Shown one piece after another: positions 16,795-26,423 of a stretch of DNA of 64,000 bases (position 1 is its first letter; each line of letters starts with the position of its first letter). Origin of the DNA: Hyphomicrobiales bacterium (GTDB taxonomy: Bacteria; Pseudomonadota; Alphaproteobacteria; Rhizobiales; Xanthobacteraceae); NCBI GenBank assembly GCA_016185205.1, contig JACPOA010000064.1:62001-126000 (forward strand). The letters run 5' to 3'. The notes below the pieces were generated by a model. It was not told the origin of the DNA. It did no database searches and saw nothing but the letters and a program-made list of their open reading frames with translations. The translations under genes and the position numbers were made by a program.

Positions 16795-17633
16795 TGTATA
16801 TCGAAACGGCCGCCGATTTCGACGTCACCGACTATCTCCGCAAGGAGATGATGCCGCACTTCCTATGTCCGGGCTGCGGCCATGGCATCGCGTTGCGGGC
16901 CTTGTTGTGGGCGATCCACGATCTCGGCCTCGACAGGGACAAGCTTGCGGTGGTCTCCGGCATCGGCTGCGCCGGGCGCCTGTCGGCCTATATCGACGCC
17001 AACACCTTCCATGTCACGCATGGCCGGCCGCTCGCCTATGCCACCGGCTTGGCGCTGGCGCGTCCCGATCTGCATGTCGTGGTCATCACCGGCGACGGCG
17101 ATTGTCTCGCCATCGGCGGCAATCACTTGATCCACGCCTGCCGGCGCAATCTCAAGCTGACCTGCCTGATGCTCAACAACGAGGTCTACGGCATGACCGG
17201 TGGTCAGGTGTCGCCGACCACGTCGGAAACCCGGCTGACCACGACCACGCCGCTCGGCAACCAGGAGCCGCATTTCGACGCCTGCGCGCTCGCCACCGCG
17301 GCCGGCGCCGGCTTCGTCGGCCGCGAAGTGACGCACCATGTCCCCAAGCTCAAGGAACTGATCAAGGCCGGGCTCGAGCATCCGGGCTTCGCCTTTGTCG
17401 AGGTGCTGTCCGACTGCACGGAAATCTTCGGGCGCAAGAACGACATGGGCTCGTCGTCGGATATGATGATGCGGCAGAAGAGCGAGATCCGCCCGAGCGC
17501 CTATCTCGACACGGTCGACACGCCGTTCCGCTCGAATGCACTGCCGACCGGCGTCCTGACCCGGAACGATCGTCCCGAATACGGCGCCGCCTATCGGCAG
17601 GCGGCTTCGGCGCGCGCGGGAACATCGTCATGA
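16791..17633 (+). CDS. padI: 2-oxoacid:acceptor oxidoreductase beta subunit (PadI-like, TPP-binding)
   Basis: 280 aa. Carries the TPP/Mg site FLCPGCGHGIALRALLWAIHDLG, VSGIGCAGRLSAYI, HGRPLAYATGLALARPDLHVVVITGDGDCLAIGGNHLIHACRRN and LNNEVYGMTGGQVSPTT. Pairs with the alpha and gamma subunits of the putative phenylglyoxylate oxidoreductase. Both ends overlap neighbours by 4 bp, so translation is coupled. The C-terminal ~60 residues after LSDCTEIFGRKNDMG are the usual KorB-like tail. Confidence 0.8.
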   Translation: MMYIETAADFDVTDYLRKEMMPHFLCPGCGHGIALRALLWAIHDLGLDRDKLAVVSGIGCAGRLSAYIDANTFHVTHGRPLAYATGLALARPDLHVVVITGDGDCLAIGGNHLIHACRRNLKLTCLMLNNEVYGMTGGQVSPTTSETRLTTTTPLGNQEPHFDACALATAAGAGFVGREVTHHVPKLKELIKAGLEHPGFAFVEVLSDCTEIFGRKNDMGSSSDMMMRQKSEIRPSAYLDTVDTPFRSNALPTGVLTRNDRPEYGAAYRQAASARAGTSS

Positions 17634-18184
17634 ACACGCGCATCGAACTTCGCCTCGGCGGCACCGGCGGGCAGGGCCTGATCCTGAGCGCCAAGATCCT
17701 GGCCGATGCGCTGGCCGCTGGCGGCCAGCGGGTGGCGCAGTCGCAAACCTATGAGCCGACCTCGCGCGGCGGCTACTGCAATGCCGACCTGGTGATCTCC
17801 GACACCGAGGTGGATTTTCCCATCACGACCGCGCTCGATCATCTGGTGCTGCTCGACCGGCTCGCCATCAAGCCATCCTGGCCGCTGCTCAAGCCGGGCG
17901 CGCTGGTCATCGCCGACACGCGGCTGTGCCCGGAACTCCCGGTGGGCGATTACCGGCGCTATCACCTGCCGCTCAGCCGCACCGCTTTGCAGCTCGGCAG
18001 CGAGCGGGTGACCAACATCGTCGCGCTCGGCGCCCTGGTCGCGCTGAGCGGAATCTGCGACCGCAAACGGATCGAACAGGCGGTGCGCGCGGAGACGCCG
18101 CGCGGTTTTCTCGATCTCAACATGGATGCGCTCAAGGCCGGCTATTCGGTCGCTGCCGCGCCTGTCGCTGCGGTCGCGTCATAG
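17630..18184 (+). CDS. padE: 2-oxoacid:acceptor oxidoreductase gamma subunit (PadE-like)
   Basis: 184 aa from ATG 17630 (ATGA overlap with the beta subunit). Gamma-subunit signature IELRLGGTGGQGLILSAKILADAL, AQSQTYEPTSRGGYCNADLVIS and LGSERVTNIVALGALVALSG. Completes the alpha-beta-gamma set. The length is normal for a free gamma subunit. Last gene of the coupled run 12876-18184; a 234-bp gap with no recognisable gene follows. Confidence 0.8.
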   Translation: MNTRIELRLGGTGGQGLILSAKILADALAAGGQRVAQSQTYEPTSRGGYCNADLVISDTEVDFPITTALDHLVLLDRLAIKPSWPLLKPGALVIADTRLCPELPVGDYRRYHLPLSRTALQLGSERVTNIVALGALVALSGICDRKRIEQAVRAETPRGFLDLNMDALKAGYSVAAAPVAAVAS

Positions 18185-18418
18185 TGCGCAACCCGTTTGA
18201 AACCTGTGTTTGCGTTGCAATCAGTGTGCCGCGCGCGATTGCCTTCGGCTGCAATGGGGACTAGCTTTCGCCCAAATGGGTTCCAAACTGTCTCCATGTT
18301 TCCTGTCATAGGGAAAGGCTGAGCAAGGCGGCATGAACGGGTTGCGATGACCGGCGGCGCGTCAATGCGACGGCCGTTGTCGCGACGCGTGCCGCCTGCC
18401 CAGCATGAAGGTGAGGCT

Positions 18419-21157
18419 ATGCCGGGAAGCAAGCCGCCGAACGAACGCGTCGTTTCGACCTACTGCTACCAATGCGTAGCGGGGCCGGACCTGTTGACCG
18501 TGCGCATCCAGGACGGGGTGGCGACCGAGATCAACCCGAATTTTGCCGCCGCCGCGATTCATCCTGGCGGCGGCAAGGCCTGCGTCAAGGCCTTTGGGCT
18601 GGTGCAAAAATCTTACAGCCCGAACCGCGTGCTCTACCCGATGAAGCGCACCAACCCGAAAAAGGGCCGGCACGAGGATCCGGGCTTTGTGCGCATCTCC
18701 TGGGACGAAGCGCTCGACCTGGTCGCCGACAAGCTCAAGGCCGCGCGCGCGGCGGGCTTGACCGACGCCGGCGGATTTCCGCGGCTGGCCGCGAGCTTTG
18801 GCGGCGGCGGTACGCCCACCGCCTATATGGGTACGCTGCCGGCTTTCCTCTCGGCCTGGGGCCCGGTCGATTTGAGTTTCGGTTCCGGGCAGGGCGTTAA
18901 ATGCACGCACTCTGAGCATTTATACGGTGAACTCTGGCACCGCGCCTTCACCGTCTGTCCCGATACCCCGCTCTGCGATTACGTCCTGTCGTTCGGTGCC
19001 AATGTCGAGGCTTCGGGCGGCGTGTGCGGGGTCAAGCGCCACGCCGACGCGCGCAACCGCGGCATGAAGCGCGTGCAGATCGAACCGCATCTGTCGGTGA
19101 CCGGCGCCTGCTCGGCCGAGTGGATCGCGATCAAGCCGAAGACCGACTCCGCCTTCCTGTTCGCCATGATCCACGTGCTGCTGCATGAACACGCGCGCGA
19201 AAAACTCGACCTTCCGTTTCTCAAGCTGCGCACCTCGTCGCCCTATCTCATCGGTCCCGGCGGATTTTTCCTGCGCGACCCAGCGAGCCAAAAGCCGCTG
19301 GTGATCGATCTCAAGAGCCAGCGCGCGCTGCCGTTCGACACGCCGGATATCGATCCGGCGCTCGAAGGCACGTTCACGGTCGACGGCATCGAGGTCGGCG
19401 CCGATCAGGACACCATCACGCACAAGGCGGTCGCGGCCCGTCCGGCCTTCGCCCATCTGGTCGCCCACGTGAAGACCTATACGCCGGAATGGGCGGCGGC
19501 GATCTGCGATGTTCCGGCCGCCGACATCCGCCGCGTCACCAACGAGTTCCTCGCGCACGCCTGTGTTGGCGAGACCATCGAGATTGAAGGCATGACGCTG
19601 CCGTTCCGGCCGGTCGCCATTGCCTTCGGCAAGACCGTCAATAATGGCTGGGGTGGCTATGAGTGCTGCTGGGCGCGCACGCTGATTCCCTGCCTGGTCG
19701 GCGCCCTCGACGTGCCGGGCGGCACGCTCGGCACCACCGTGCGGCTCAACCGTCCGGCCGACAATCGCTGGTCGAGCGTCACGCCGGGCCCCGATGGGTT
19801 CATGCATTATCCGATGAACCCAACGAGCAAGGAGGAGTGGATTTCGCGCCCGACGGCGCGCAGCGCGCATCGCACGCTGGTGCCACTGGTCGCCAATTCG
19901 GCCTGGAGCCAGGCGCTCGGGCCGACCCATCTGGCCTGGATGATGCAGAAGGAGGATTTCAAGAACCTCCCGCACGCGCCGCCGCCCGACGTCTGGCTGG
20001 TCTATCGCACCAACCCGGCGATTTCGTTCTGGGACACCAAGGCCGTCGGCGAGACGATGGCGAAATTCCCGTTCACCGTTTGCTTCGCCTTGACGCGCGA
20101 CGAAACCAACCACGTCGCCGACGTGCTGCTGCCCGACTGCACCGATCTCGAGGGTCTGCAGCTGCTGCGTATCGGCGGCACCAAATATATCGAGCAGTTC
20201 TGGGATCATCAGGGCTTCGCCTTGCGCGATCCGGCGGTGCCGCCGCAGGGCGAGGCGATGGACTTCACCTGGATCGCGACCGAGCTCGCGCGCCGCACCG
20301 GCCTGCTCGAAGAGTACAATACTGCGATCAATCGCGGCGGCGCCGACGTCAAGCTCAAGGGTGATAATTACGATTTCTCGCTCGACGTAACCAAGGTGCA
20401 CAGCGTTGAAGAGATCTGGGACGCCGCCTGCCGGGCGGCGAGCGCGGAAATCACCAACGGCGCCGAAACGCAGGGTCTCGACTGGTTCCGTGCCAACGGT
20501 TTTCGCGTCAAGCCGTTCTCGCGGCTGATGTGGTACCTCTACCCGAAGCTGGTCGAACAGGGCCTGCGCTTCGAGCAGCCCTACCAGGAGCGGCTGCTGC
20601 GTGTCGGCAAGGAGCTCGAGCGCCGCTTGCACGAGCACGGCATCACCTGGTGGGACAAGCAGCTCGCCGAATACGAGGCGCTGCCGCATTGGCGCGACCT
20701 GAACGGGCTGTGGGAGGACGCGCTCGCCAAGCACTTCAAGGTCGAGATCGCCGACTACCCGTTCTGGCTCGTCACCTCGCGCAGCATGCAATATTCCTGG
20801 GGCAACAATGTCGCCGGTCAGCTGATCAAGGAAGTCGCCGACAACGTCATGGGCCACGGCAGCGTGGTGATGAACGAAAGCGCCGCCGAGAAGCTCGGCA
20901 TCGCCGACGGCGACCAGGTCGAGGTGCGCTCGCCGCTCAACAGCACCAAGGGCAAGGTCATGTTGCGCGAGGGCATCCGCCCCGACACGCTGCTGATCAT
21001 CGGCCAGTTCGATCACTGGGTGACGCCCTATGCCAAGGACTTCAACGCGCCGAGCATGAACGCTTTGGTGCCGATGCTGCTGGATCTGACCGACGCCACC
21101 GGATCGAGCGCCGATCTGGTCAAGGTCAAGATCACGCGCCTAGCGGGGGCAACATGA
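18419..21157 (+). CDS. padB: Phenylacetyl-CoA:acceptor oxidoreductase molybdopterin subunit (PadB-like)
   Basis: 912 aa from ATG 18419 (AAGGTGAGG just upstream; earlier in-frame starts lack a good site). DMSO-reductase-superfamily subunit: N-terminal Fe-S region STYCYQCVAGPD...GGGKACVKAFG (Cys16, Cys19, Cys55; position 23, where a further Cys often stands, is Pro), then YPMKRTNPKKGRHEDPGFVRISWDEALDL, and a C-terminal dinucleotide-binding domain (FWLVTSRSMQYSWGNNVAG; GIADGDQVEVRSPLNSTKGK). No Tat signal is seen, so it probably faces the cytoplasm. With the downstream Fe-S/membrane protein and phenylacetate-CoA ligase, the best fit is the four-electron alpha-oxidation of phenylacetyl-CoA to phenylglyoxylate. 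Confidence 0.82.
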   Translation: MPGSKPPNERVVSTYCYQCVAGPDLLTVRIQDGVATEINPNFAAAAIHPGGGKACVKAFGLVQKSYSPNRVLYPMKRTNPKKGRHEDPGFVRISWDEALDLVADKLKAARAAGLTDAGGFPRLAASFGGGGTPTAYMGTLPAFLSAWGPVDLSFGSGQGVKCTHSEHLYGELWHRAFTVCPDTPLCDYVLSFGANVEASGGVCGVKRHADARNRGMKRVQIEPHLSVTGACSAEWIAIKPKTDSAFLFAMIHVLLHEHAREKLDLPFLKLRTSSPYLIGPGGFFLRDPASQKPLVIDLKSQRALPFDTPDIDPALEGTFTVDGIEVGADQDTITHKAVAARPAFAHLVAHVKTYTPEWAAAICDVPAADIRRVTNEFLAHACVGETIEIEGMTLPFRPVAIAFGKTVNNGWGGYECCWARTLIPCLVGALDVPGGTLGTTVRLNRPADNRWSSVTPGPDGFMHYPMNPTSKEEWISRPTARSAHRTLVPLVANSAWSQALGPTHLAWMMQKEDFKNLPHAPPPDVWLVYRTNPAISFWDTKAVGETMAKFPFTVCFALTRDETNHVADVLLPDCTDLEGLQLLRIGGTKYIEQFWDHQGFALRDPAVPPQGEAMDFTWIATELARRTGLLEEYNTAINRGGADVKLKGDNYDFSLDVTKVHSVEEIWDAACRAASAEITNGAETQGLDWFRANGFRVKPFSRLMWYLYPKLVEQGLRFEQPYQERLLRVGKELERRLHEHGITWWDKQLAEYEALPHWRDLNGLWEDALAKHFKVEIADYPFWLVTSRSMQYSWGNNVAGQLIKEVADNVMGHGSVVMNESAAEKLGIADGDQVEVRSPLNSTKGKVMLREGIRPDTLLIIGQFDHWVTPYAKDFNAPSMNALVPMLLDLTDATGSSADLVKVKITRLAGAT

Positions 21158-22746
21158 CCCGCTGGGCGATGGTCGCTGATCTCGAACGTTGCGTCGGCTG
21201 CCAGACCTGCACCGCGGCCTGCCGGCATGCCAATGCCACCTCGCCGGCGGTGCAGTGGCGCAAGGTGCTCGATGTCGAAGCCGGCTCGTTCCCGAATGTG
21301 AAGCGCACCTTCGTGCCGGTCGGCTGCCAGCACTGCGCCGACCCGCCCTGCATGCATGTCTGTCCGACCACCGCGACGCGCCAGCGCGCCGACGGCATCG
21401 TCACCATCGACTACGACATCTGCATCGGCTGCGCCTATTGCGACGTCGCCTGTCCCTATCAGGCCCGCTTCAAGATCACCAAGGAGGACTTCGCCTACGA
21501 CGCGGGCGCGATGCAGAACGAGATCGAGCGCGAGGACCCCGCGCGCCTCGGGGTCGCGCAGAAATGCACGTTCTGCTCCGATCGCATCGATTTCGGCATC
21601 GAGCACGGCTTGCCGCCGGGCAGCGATCCGCGCGCGACGCCGGCTTGCGTCAACTCCTGCATCGCCGACGCCTTGCATTTCGGCGATGTCGAAGACCCAA
21701 ACAGCAACGTCTCCAAGCTGCTGCGTGCGCACAAGAGTTTCCAGATGCACGCCGAGCTCGGCACCGCTCCGGGCTTCCATTATCTCTACGACAAGGCGGC
21801 GGCCGCGCCGGCGCCGGATGCGCCGCCCGCGGTCTCGGATGCGCAGGCCGGGCGTATCCGTACCCGCGGGGTCGAGCCATGGCATCAGAAACATTGGGAT
21901 TGGAAGGCCTCGGGCAATTTCCTGTGCGGCGGCGCCGGCACCGGACTGTTCGCCTTTACCAGTATCGCCGGCCTCAGTGGCAGCGCGATCATGGTGCCGG
22001 GCCTGGCCGCGCTTGCGCTCATTGCCTGCGGCCTGACGCTGCTGATGTTCAAGATCGGCCGGCCGTTGCGCTTCATTTACGTGCTGCGCCAGCCGCAGCG
22101 CTCGTGGATGTCGCGCGAAGCCTGGGTCGCCGGCCTGCTGTTTCCGCTCGCGCTGTTTGCACTCTGGACCGGCCACCCGATGGTCCTGTTGGCGGCGGCG
22201 CTGGTCGCCCTGCTGTTCCTATTCTGCCAGGGCATGATCCTGGAGCAGTCCAAGGGTATCCCGGCCTGGCGCAACCCGCGTGTCATCGCCCTGATCATGG
22301 CGACCGGATTTGCCGAGGGCTGCGGCTTGTTCCTGCTGCTGGCGGCACTGCTGCCGGACTTGGGCGCGGTCGCCAGGCCGATGGCCTTGGCGCTGGTCGT
22401 ATTGGCTGCGACGCGGGCCTGGACCTGGCGGCGATATTTCAACTCGCTTGTAAGCGACAGCGTGCCGACCCGCACGCTTGAAATCTTCACGGCCTGCCGC
22501 GGCTGGTTCTTTGCCGGAGGCCTGGTGCTGCCGGTGGTACTGGTCGCTGTTGGCCTGGTGCTGCCCGCCGCCGATGCGGCGCTGTTCGCGCTCGCCGGAT
22601 TGTCGGTGTTTGCCACCGGCTGGGCGATCAAATTCATTCTGATCACGCGCGCCGCCTTCAATCAGGGCTTCGCGCTGCCGCACACCCCGATCCGCGGGGC
22701 CGGGCTGCCAGGGCCTGCGGTCAAGCCGGGATGGACCTTGCCATGA
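21154..22746 (+). CDS. Fused Fe-S and membrane-anchor subunits (PadC-PadD fusion)
   Basis: 530 aa. Residues 1-~215 are a DmsB-like four-cluster ferredoxin protein: CVGCQTCTAACRHAN, CQHCADPPCMHVCPTTAT, CIGCAYCDVACPYQAR and CTFCSDRIDFG...CVNSCIADALHFGD. After an Ala/Pro linker (KAAAAPAPDAPPAVSDAQ), residues ~255-520 contain about eight hydrophobic helices of a DmsC/NrfD-like anchor that would transfer electrons to quinone. The two parts are separate genes (padC, padD) in the known phenylacetyl-CoA oxidoreductase cluster. The ATGA overlap with padB indicates one enzyme. Confidence 0.85.
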   Translation: MTRWAMVADLERCVGCQTCTAACRHANATSPAVQWRKVLDVEAGSFPNVKRTFVPVGCQHCADPPCMHVCPTTATRQRADGIVTIDYDICIGCAYCDVACPYQARFKITKEDFAYDAGAMQNEIEREDPARLGVAQKCTFCSDRIDFGIEHGLPPGSDPRATPACVNSCIADALHFGDVEDPNSNVSKLLRAHKSFQMHAELGTAPGFHYLYDKAAAAPAPDAPPAVSDAQAGRIRTRGVEPWHQKHWDWKASGNFLCGGAGTGLFAFTSIAGLSGSAIMVPGLAALALIACGLTLLMFKIGRPLRFIYVLRQPQRSWMSREAWVAGLLFPLALFALWTGHPMVLLAAALVALLFLFCQGMILEQSKGIPAWRNPRVIALIMATGFAEGCGLFLLLAALLPDLGAVARPMALALVVLAATRAWTWRRYFNSLVSDSVPTRTLEIFTACRGWFFAGGLVLPVVLVAVGLVLPAADAALFALAGLSVFATGWAIKFILITRAAFNQGFALPHTPIRGAGLPGPAVKPGWTLP

Positions 22747-22790
22747 CGATCAAGCGCTAGACATAACGATTTCGAGGGGGAGATCAGGCC

Positions 22791-24122
22791 ATGAGTGCGC
22801 AAACCGCGGTGCGTGAAACGTCCGAATACATGTTCGATCGCGCGGCCGAGTGCATGCCGCGCAACGAGCTGAAGGCATTGCAGCTTTCCCGCCTCAAGAG
22901 CACGCTTGATCGCGCCTATAACAAGGTTCCGCATTACAAGAAGAAATTCGACGCCGCTGGCGTCAAGCCGGGCGATCTCAAATCGCTCGCCGACCTGGCG
23001 CGCTTTCCCTTCACGGTGAAAACCGATCTGCGCGACAATTATCCGTTCGGCATGTTCGCGGTGCCGCGCGAACAGCTGCTGCGCGTTCATGCCTCCTCCG
23101 GCACCACCGGCAAGCCGACCGTGGTCGGCTACACCAAGGCCGATCTCAATATGTGGGCCGATCTGATGGCGCGCTGCTTCGCCACCATGGGCGCGCGGCC
23201 CGGCGAGATCGTGCACAATGCCTATGGCTACGGCCTGTTCACCGGGGGCTTAGGCGCGCATTACGGCGCCGAGCGGCTGGGCTGCACCGTGGTGCCGCTG
23301 TCGGGCGGCGGCACCGAGCGGCAGGTGACGCTGCTGCAGGACTTCGGCGCCCAGATCCTGTGCGCGACGCCGTCCTACGCGCTTAACATCGCCGAAGTCG
23401 CCGAGAACATGGGCGTCGATATCCGCAAGCTGCCGCTGCGCGTCGGTATTTTCGGCGCCGAGCCGTGGACCGACGCCATGCGCCGCGACATCGAGGCGCG
23501 GCTCGGCATCGAGGCGATCGACATCTACGGCCTGTCGGAGATCATGGGGCCGGGCGTCGCCTGCGAATGCCGGCAGATGAAGAACGGCTTGCACGGCTGG
23601 GAGGATCATTTCCTGTTCGAGGTCGTCGATCCCGACACCATGCAGCCCAAGCCGATGGGCGAAGCGGGCGAACTGGTGATCACCACGCTGACCAAGGAAG
23701 CGCTGCCGATGGTGCGCTACCGCACCCGCGACATCACGCGGCTGTCGGACGAACCCTGCGCCTGCGGGCGCAGCCATGTGCGCATCCTGCGCGTCACTGG
23801 CCGCAATGACGATATGCTCATCATTCGCGGGGTCAATGTCTTCCCCTCGCAAGTGGAGGCGGTCATGGTCGGCTTCCCGGGATTGGCGCCGCACTACCAG
23901 CTGGTGCTGACGCGCGAAGGCGCGCTCGATACGATGACGGTCGAGGTCGAACAGGCGCCGGAATTCACTGGCGATTGCCAGCGCAAGGCCGAAGAGGTGG
24001 TGCACCACATCAAGTCGCTGATCGGCGTCAGCTGCAAGGTCGTGCTCAAGGCGCCGGGCGAAGTGCCGCGCTCGCAGGGCAAGGCGGTGCGGGTGAAAGA
24101 CGAGCGCAAGAAGGGGAAGTGA
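22791..24122 (+). CDS. paaK: Phenylacetate-CoA ligase
   Basis: 443 aa, the standard PaaK length. AMP-forming: activates phenylacetate to phenylacetyl-CoA using ATP and CoA. Motifs: [20 protein letters not shown] (P-loop), [64 protein letters not shown] and [18 protein letters not shown], with Lys near the C-terminus ([18 protein letters not shown]). GAGGGGGAG lies just upstream. The position next to padBCD supports the anaerobic (PadJ-type) role. Confidence 0.93.
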   Translation: MSAQTAVRETSEYMFDRAAECMPRNELKALQLSRLKSTLDRAYNKVPHYKKKFDAAGVKPGDLKSLADLARFPFTVKTDLRDNYPFGMFAVPREQLLRVHASSGTTGKPTVVGYTKADLNMWADLMARCFATMGARPGEIVHNAYGYGLFTGGLGAHYGAERLGCTVVPLSGGGTERQVTLLQDFGAQILCATPSYALNIAEVAENMGVDIRKLPLRVGIFGAEPWTDAMRRDIEARLGIEAIDIYGLSEIMGPGVACECRQMKNGLHGWEDHFLFEVVDPDTMQPKPMGEAGELVITTLTKEALPMVRYRTRDITRLSDEPCACGRSHVRILRVTGRNDDMLIIRGVNVFPSQVEAVMVGFPGLAPHYQLVLTREGALDTMTVEVEQAPEFTGDCQRKAEEVVHHIKSLIGVSCKVVLKAPGEVPRSQGKAVRVKDERKKGK

Positions 24123-24140
24123 GGCGGTCCTTCGCCGCCT
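24122..24140. terminator. GC-rich hairpin between convergent operons
   Basis: AGGCGG (24122-24127) and CCGCCT (24135-24140) pair around TCCTTCG between the stops of paaK (+) and the ChaN-like gene (-). There is no T-run on either strand, so Rho-independent function is doubtful. Confidence 0.3.
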
Positions 24141-24152
24141 GGTGTGGCCCTA

Positions 24153-25040
24153 TCAGTCGGCCGACGTGTCAGAAGGTGCTCGTGCGGCGTCGTTGTCGTT
24201 CGCCGTCACCCCGAATAACAGATCGGCGATCGCCGGATCGTCCGTCGGCACCTCGGCATCCGCGGGCCAGGGCAGCGCCGTGGCGACATCCCCGACGCCC
24301 AGCGCGGCGAGCTGGAACGCAACGCCGTCGCGATACGCGACATGACCGCTGCCCATGATACCGACGACCAGCCGCCCATCGCGGCGCGCGACAATGGCCT
24401 CGGCCATGGCGCGATCCCAGAACTGCTGCGCGCGCACAAATCGCGCGAAGCGCGGCGAGCTGGCGTCCAGATCGGGGCCGCCCATCGTGCCTTGTCGGAA
24501 CCAGGGCAGCAGGCGGGCGCGATAGGCGGCGGTGGCCGGCGTCGGGTCGCCGACGCCCTCGCGCTCGGAGAGCGGCACGGCCGGATCGGCGGCAAAGCGC
24601 TTCTGGCTGTTGCGCTCGATGTTGAGCGCGATCATGGGCAGCCGGTGCGTGCGGGCGAAATGGAACAGCGGCAGATAGAGCGCCGGGTCAATACCCCAGA
24701 CGCGCTCCCATTCGACCTCGGCGAGGAAGGCGGCCTCGGTCAGTGCGCCGCTCGTCCAGCGCTCGAGCACCGGCTGAAGCCTGCGGGGGAACATCTCGAA
24801 GCCGAGCGCCAAGTCTGGGCGTAGGGCGTGCAGGCCGGCGATGGTTTGCAATTGCCAACGATGATGCTCGGCGTTGTCGTGCGTCTCGCCCAGCAGCGCC
24901 ACCGAATGGCGCGCGAGGCGCGCGGTGGCATCGGTCACGATCGCACCAGTCGCCGGGTCGAACCAGGCCGCTACCAGGATGCGGCGGCTTGCTACTTTTT
25001 CTCCGCCCTGTCCGGTGATCCGCTGGAAAAACTCGGCCAT
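24153..25040 (-). CDS. ChaN family protein (DUF399, haem-binding-type)
   Basis: 295 aa. DUF399/ChaN pattern: LARHSVALLGETHDNAEHHRWQLQTIAGLHALRPDLALGFEMFPRRLQ, WGIDPALYLPLFHFARTHRLPMIALNI and GRLVVGIMGSGHVAYRDGVAFQLAALG. ChaN of Campylobacter binds haem as a lipoprotein; here no lipobox or signal peptide is seen at the N-terminus (MAEFFQRITGQGGEKVASRR), so it is probably cytosolic. It is the last gene of the korA-korB-ferritin-like-chaN unit, 14 bp after the ferritin-like gene. A role in haem or iron handling is inference. Confidence 0.78.
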   Translation of the reverse strand: MAEFFQRITGQGGEKVASRRILVAAWFDPATGAIVTDATARLARHSVALLGETHDNAEHHRWQLQTIAGLHALRPDLALGFEMFPRRLQPVLERWTSGALTEAAFLAEVEWERVWGIDPALYLPLFHFARTHRLPMIALNIERNSQKRFAADPAVPLSEREGVGDPTPATAAYRARLLPWFRQGTMGGPDLDASSPRFARFVRAQQFWDRAMAEAIVARRDGRLVVGIMGSGHVAYRDGVAFQLAALGVGDVATALPWPADAEVPTDDPAIADLLFGVTANDNDAARAPSDTSAD

Positions 25041-25054
25041 GACAAAGATAAATC

Positions 25055-25585
25055 TTATTCCTGCGAGACCGGCGGATCGAGATCGTCGGCCCAGTTGTCC
25101 TTCGGCTTGGGATAGCGCAGCAGCAGCCGGTTCACCAGATTGACGTGCTCGGCTTCCTCTTCGACCAGTTCGGCCGCCATCGCCTTGACCTTGGGATCCT
25201 TGGCCGTCTCCACGATCGACGTGAAATAGGCGAGCGCGCGCTTTTCGCCGCCAAGCGAGAGCTGTAAGGCGTGCCAGGGCGTCATCAGGTAGTGCGCGGA
25301 GCCGAGGTCGGCCTCTTCCGGGCTCTCGCTGCGCTTGAATTTTGCAATCTCGCGCGCATGCGCGACGACGTCGAAATCGCCGGCCAGCCGGCGGATTTCC
25401 TCGCCATGGATGCCCTCGGCGCGGGCCAGATCGCGGAAGATCTTGACCAGTTCCGGATTGTTGTGGGTTTCCATCTGGTCGGCCAGCAGCTTGTAGCGGT
25501 CGACCGCGTCGATCTCGATCTGGTATGCGACCGCCAGCAGATCGTTCAGGCTGGCGACTTTCGGAGCGTCCGGTGCTTTGCTCAT
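25055..25585 (-). CDS. Ferritin-like di-iron protein (rubrerythrin-type domain)
   Basis: 176 aa. Four-helix ferritin-like layout with carboxylate/His metal ligands: AVAYQIEIDAVDRYKLLAD, RAEGIHGEEIRRLAG, LGGEKRALAYFTSIVE and ELVEEEAEHVNLVNRLL. No C-terminal rubredoxin CxxC motif, so it is not a full rubrerythrin. It starts inside the korB stop (ATGA overlap), indicating co-production with the oxygen-sensitive 2-oxoglutarate:ferredoxin oxidoreductase. Likely roles are iron storage for Fe-S assembly or peroxide/O2 removal; this is inferred from fold and position. Confidence 0.8.
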   Translation of the reverse strand: MSKAPDAPKVASLNDLLAVAYQIEIDAVDRYKLLADQMETHNNPELVKIFRDLARAEGIHGEEIRRLAGDFDVVAHAREIAKFKRSESPEEADLGSAHYLMTPWHALQLSLGGEKRALAYFTSIVETAKDPKVKAMAAELVEEEAEHVNLVNRLLLRYPKPKDNWADDLDPPVSQE

Positions 25586-26421
25586 AGCTCGAAATCCTTT
25601 TCCAATTCCGCCAGGTCGATGCTGGTGGTGCCGACCGGCGGCCGATACGGCTTGCGGCTACCGCGGTAGAGAATGCCGAGGTTGAAGCCGTCGTCGGTCA
25701 TCAGCCGGCGTGCCGCCTTGCCCTGATCGCTGGTCTCGGGGACTGGGGCCGTGTGCACCATGTCCTTCCAGGCCGACTCGTCGGGCCGGAAAGTCACGCA
25801 CGGGCTGAGAATTTCGACGAACGAAAAGCCGGGGTGCTTGATGGCTTCCGCCAGCACCGACGCCGTTTCGTTCGGGTCGCCGGAGAAGCAACGGGCGATG
25901 AAGTTGGCGCCCGAGGCGAGCGCGACCACCAGTGGGTGGAACGGCCGCACGCCGGTGCCGCCCGGCGACAGCGCGGTGTCGAATTCCGGCTCGGTTGTGG
26001 GCGAGGGCTGTCCTTTGGTCATGCCGTAGATGTGGTTGTCCATGACGACGTAGGTCATGTCGATGTTGCGGCGGCACGCGTGCAGGAAGTGGTTGCCGCC
26101 GATCGAATAGCCGTCGCCGTCGCCGCTGGCGACCACGACCGTGAGGTCGGGCCGCGTCACTTTCAGGCCGGCGGCGAGTGCCAGCGAACGACCGTGCACA
26201 CCGTGAAAACCGTAGCAGTTCGTGTAAGCCGGAATGCGTGACGAGCAGCCGATGCCGGATACGACGACAACCTCTTCCGGCGGCAGCTTCAATTGTGCGA
26301 AGGCGCGCGTGAACGACATGAGCACGTGGTAGTCGCCGCAGCCGGGACACCAGATCGGCTTCACGTCGGATTTGTAGTCGCCTGGCTTGCAGGCGAGGGC
26401 AGGCGTGCCGATGGCTGACAT
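25582..26421 (-). CDS. korB: 2-oxoglutarate:ferredoxin oxidoreductase beta subunit
   Basis: 279 aa from ATG 26421, preferred over an in-frame GTG at 26433 that would overlap korA; GGAG lies upstream. TPP motifs: KPIWCPGCGDYHVL, VVVSGIGCSSRIPAY, HGVHGRSLALAAGLKVTRPDLTVVVASGDGDGYSIGGNHFLHACRRN and MDNHIYGMTKGQPSPTT. With KorA it oxidises 2-oxoglutarate to succinyl-CoA and reduces ferredoxin. In Thauera and Magnetospirillum this enzyme is the electron donor system for benzoyl-CoA reductase. Being divergent from the bcr operon fits that role. Confidence 0.9.
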   Translation of the reverse strand: MSAIGTPALACKPGDYKSDVKPIWCPGCGDYHVLMSFTRAFAQLKLPPEEVVVVSGIGCSSRIPAYTNCYGFHGVHGRSLALAAGLKVTRPDLTVVVASGDGDGYSIGGNHFLHACRRNIDMTYVVMDNHIYGMTKGQPSPTTEPEFDTALSPGGTGVRPFHPLVVALASGANFIARCFSGDPNETASVLAEAIKHPGFSFVEILSPCVTFRPDESAWKDMVHTAPVPETSDQGKAARRLMTDDGFNLGILYRGSRKPYRPPVGTTSIDLAELEKDFEL

Positions 26422-26423
26422 TG

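Noticed and set aside
18920-21016. A 698-codon minus-strand frame
   Set aside because: Antisense to the PadB-like gene, which has unmistakable molybdoenzyme motifs on the plus strand.
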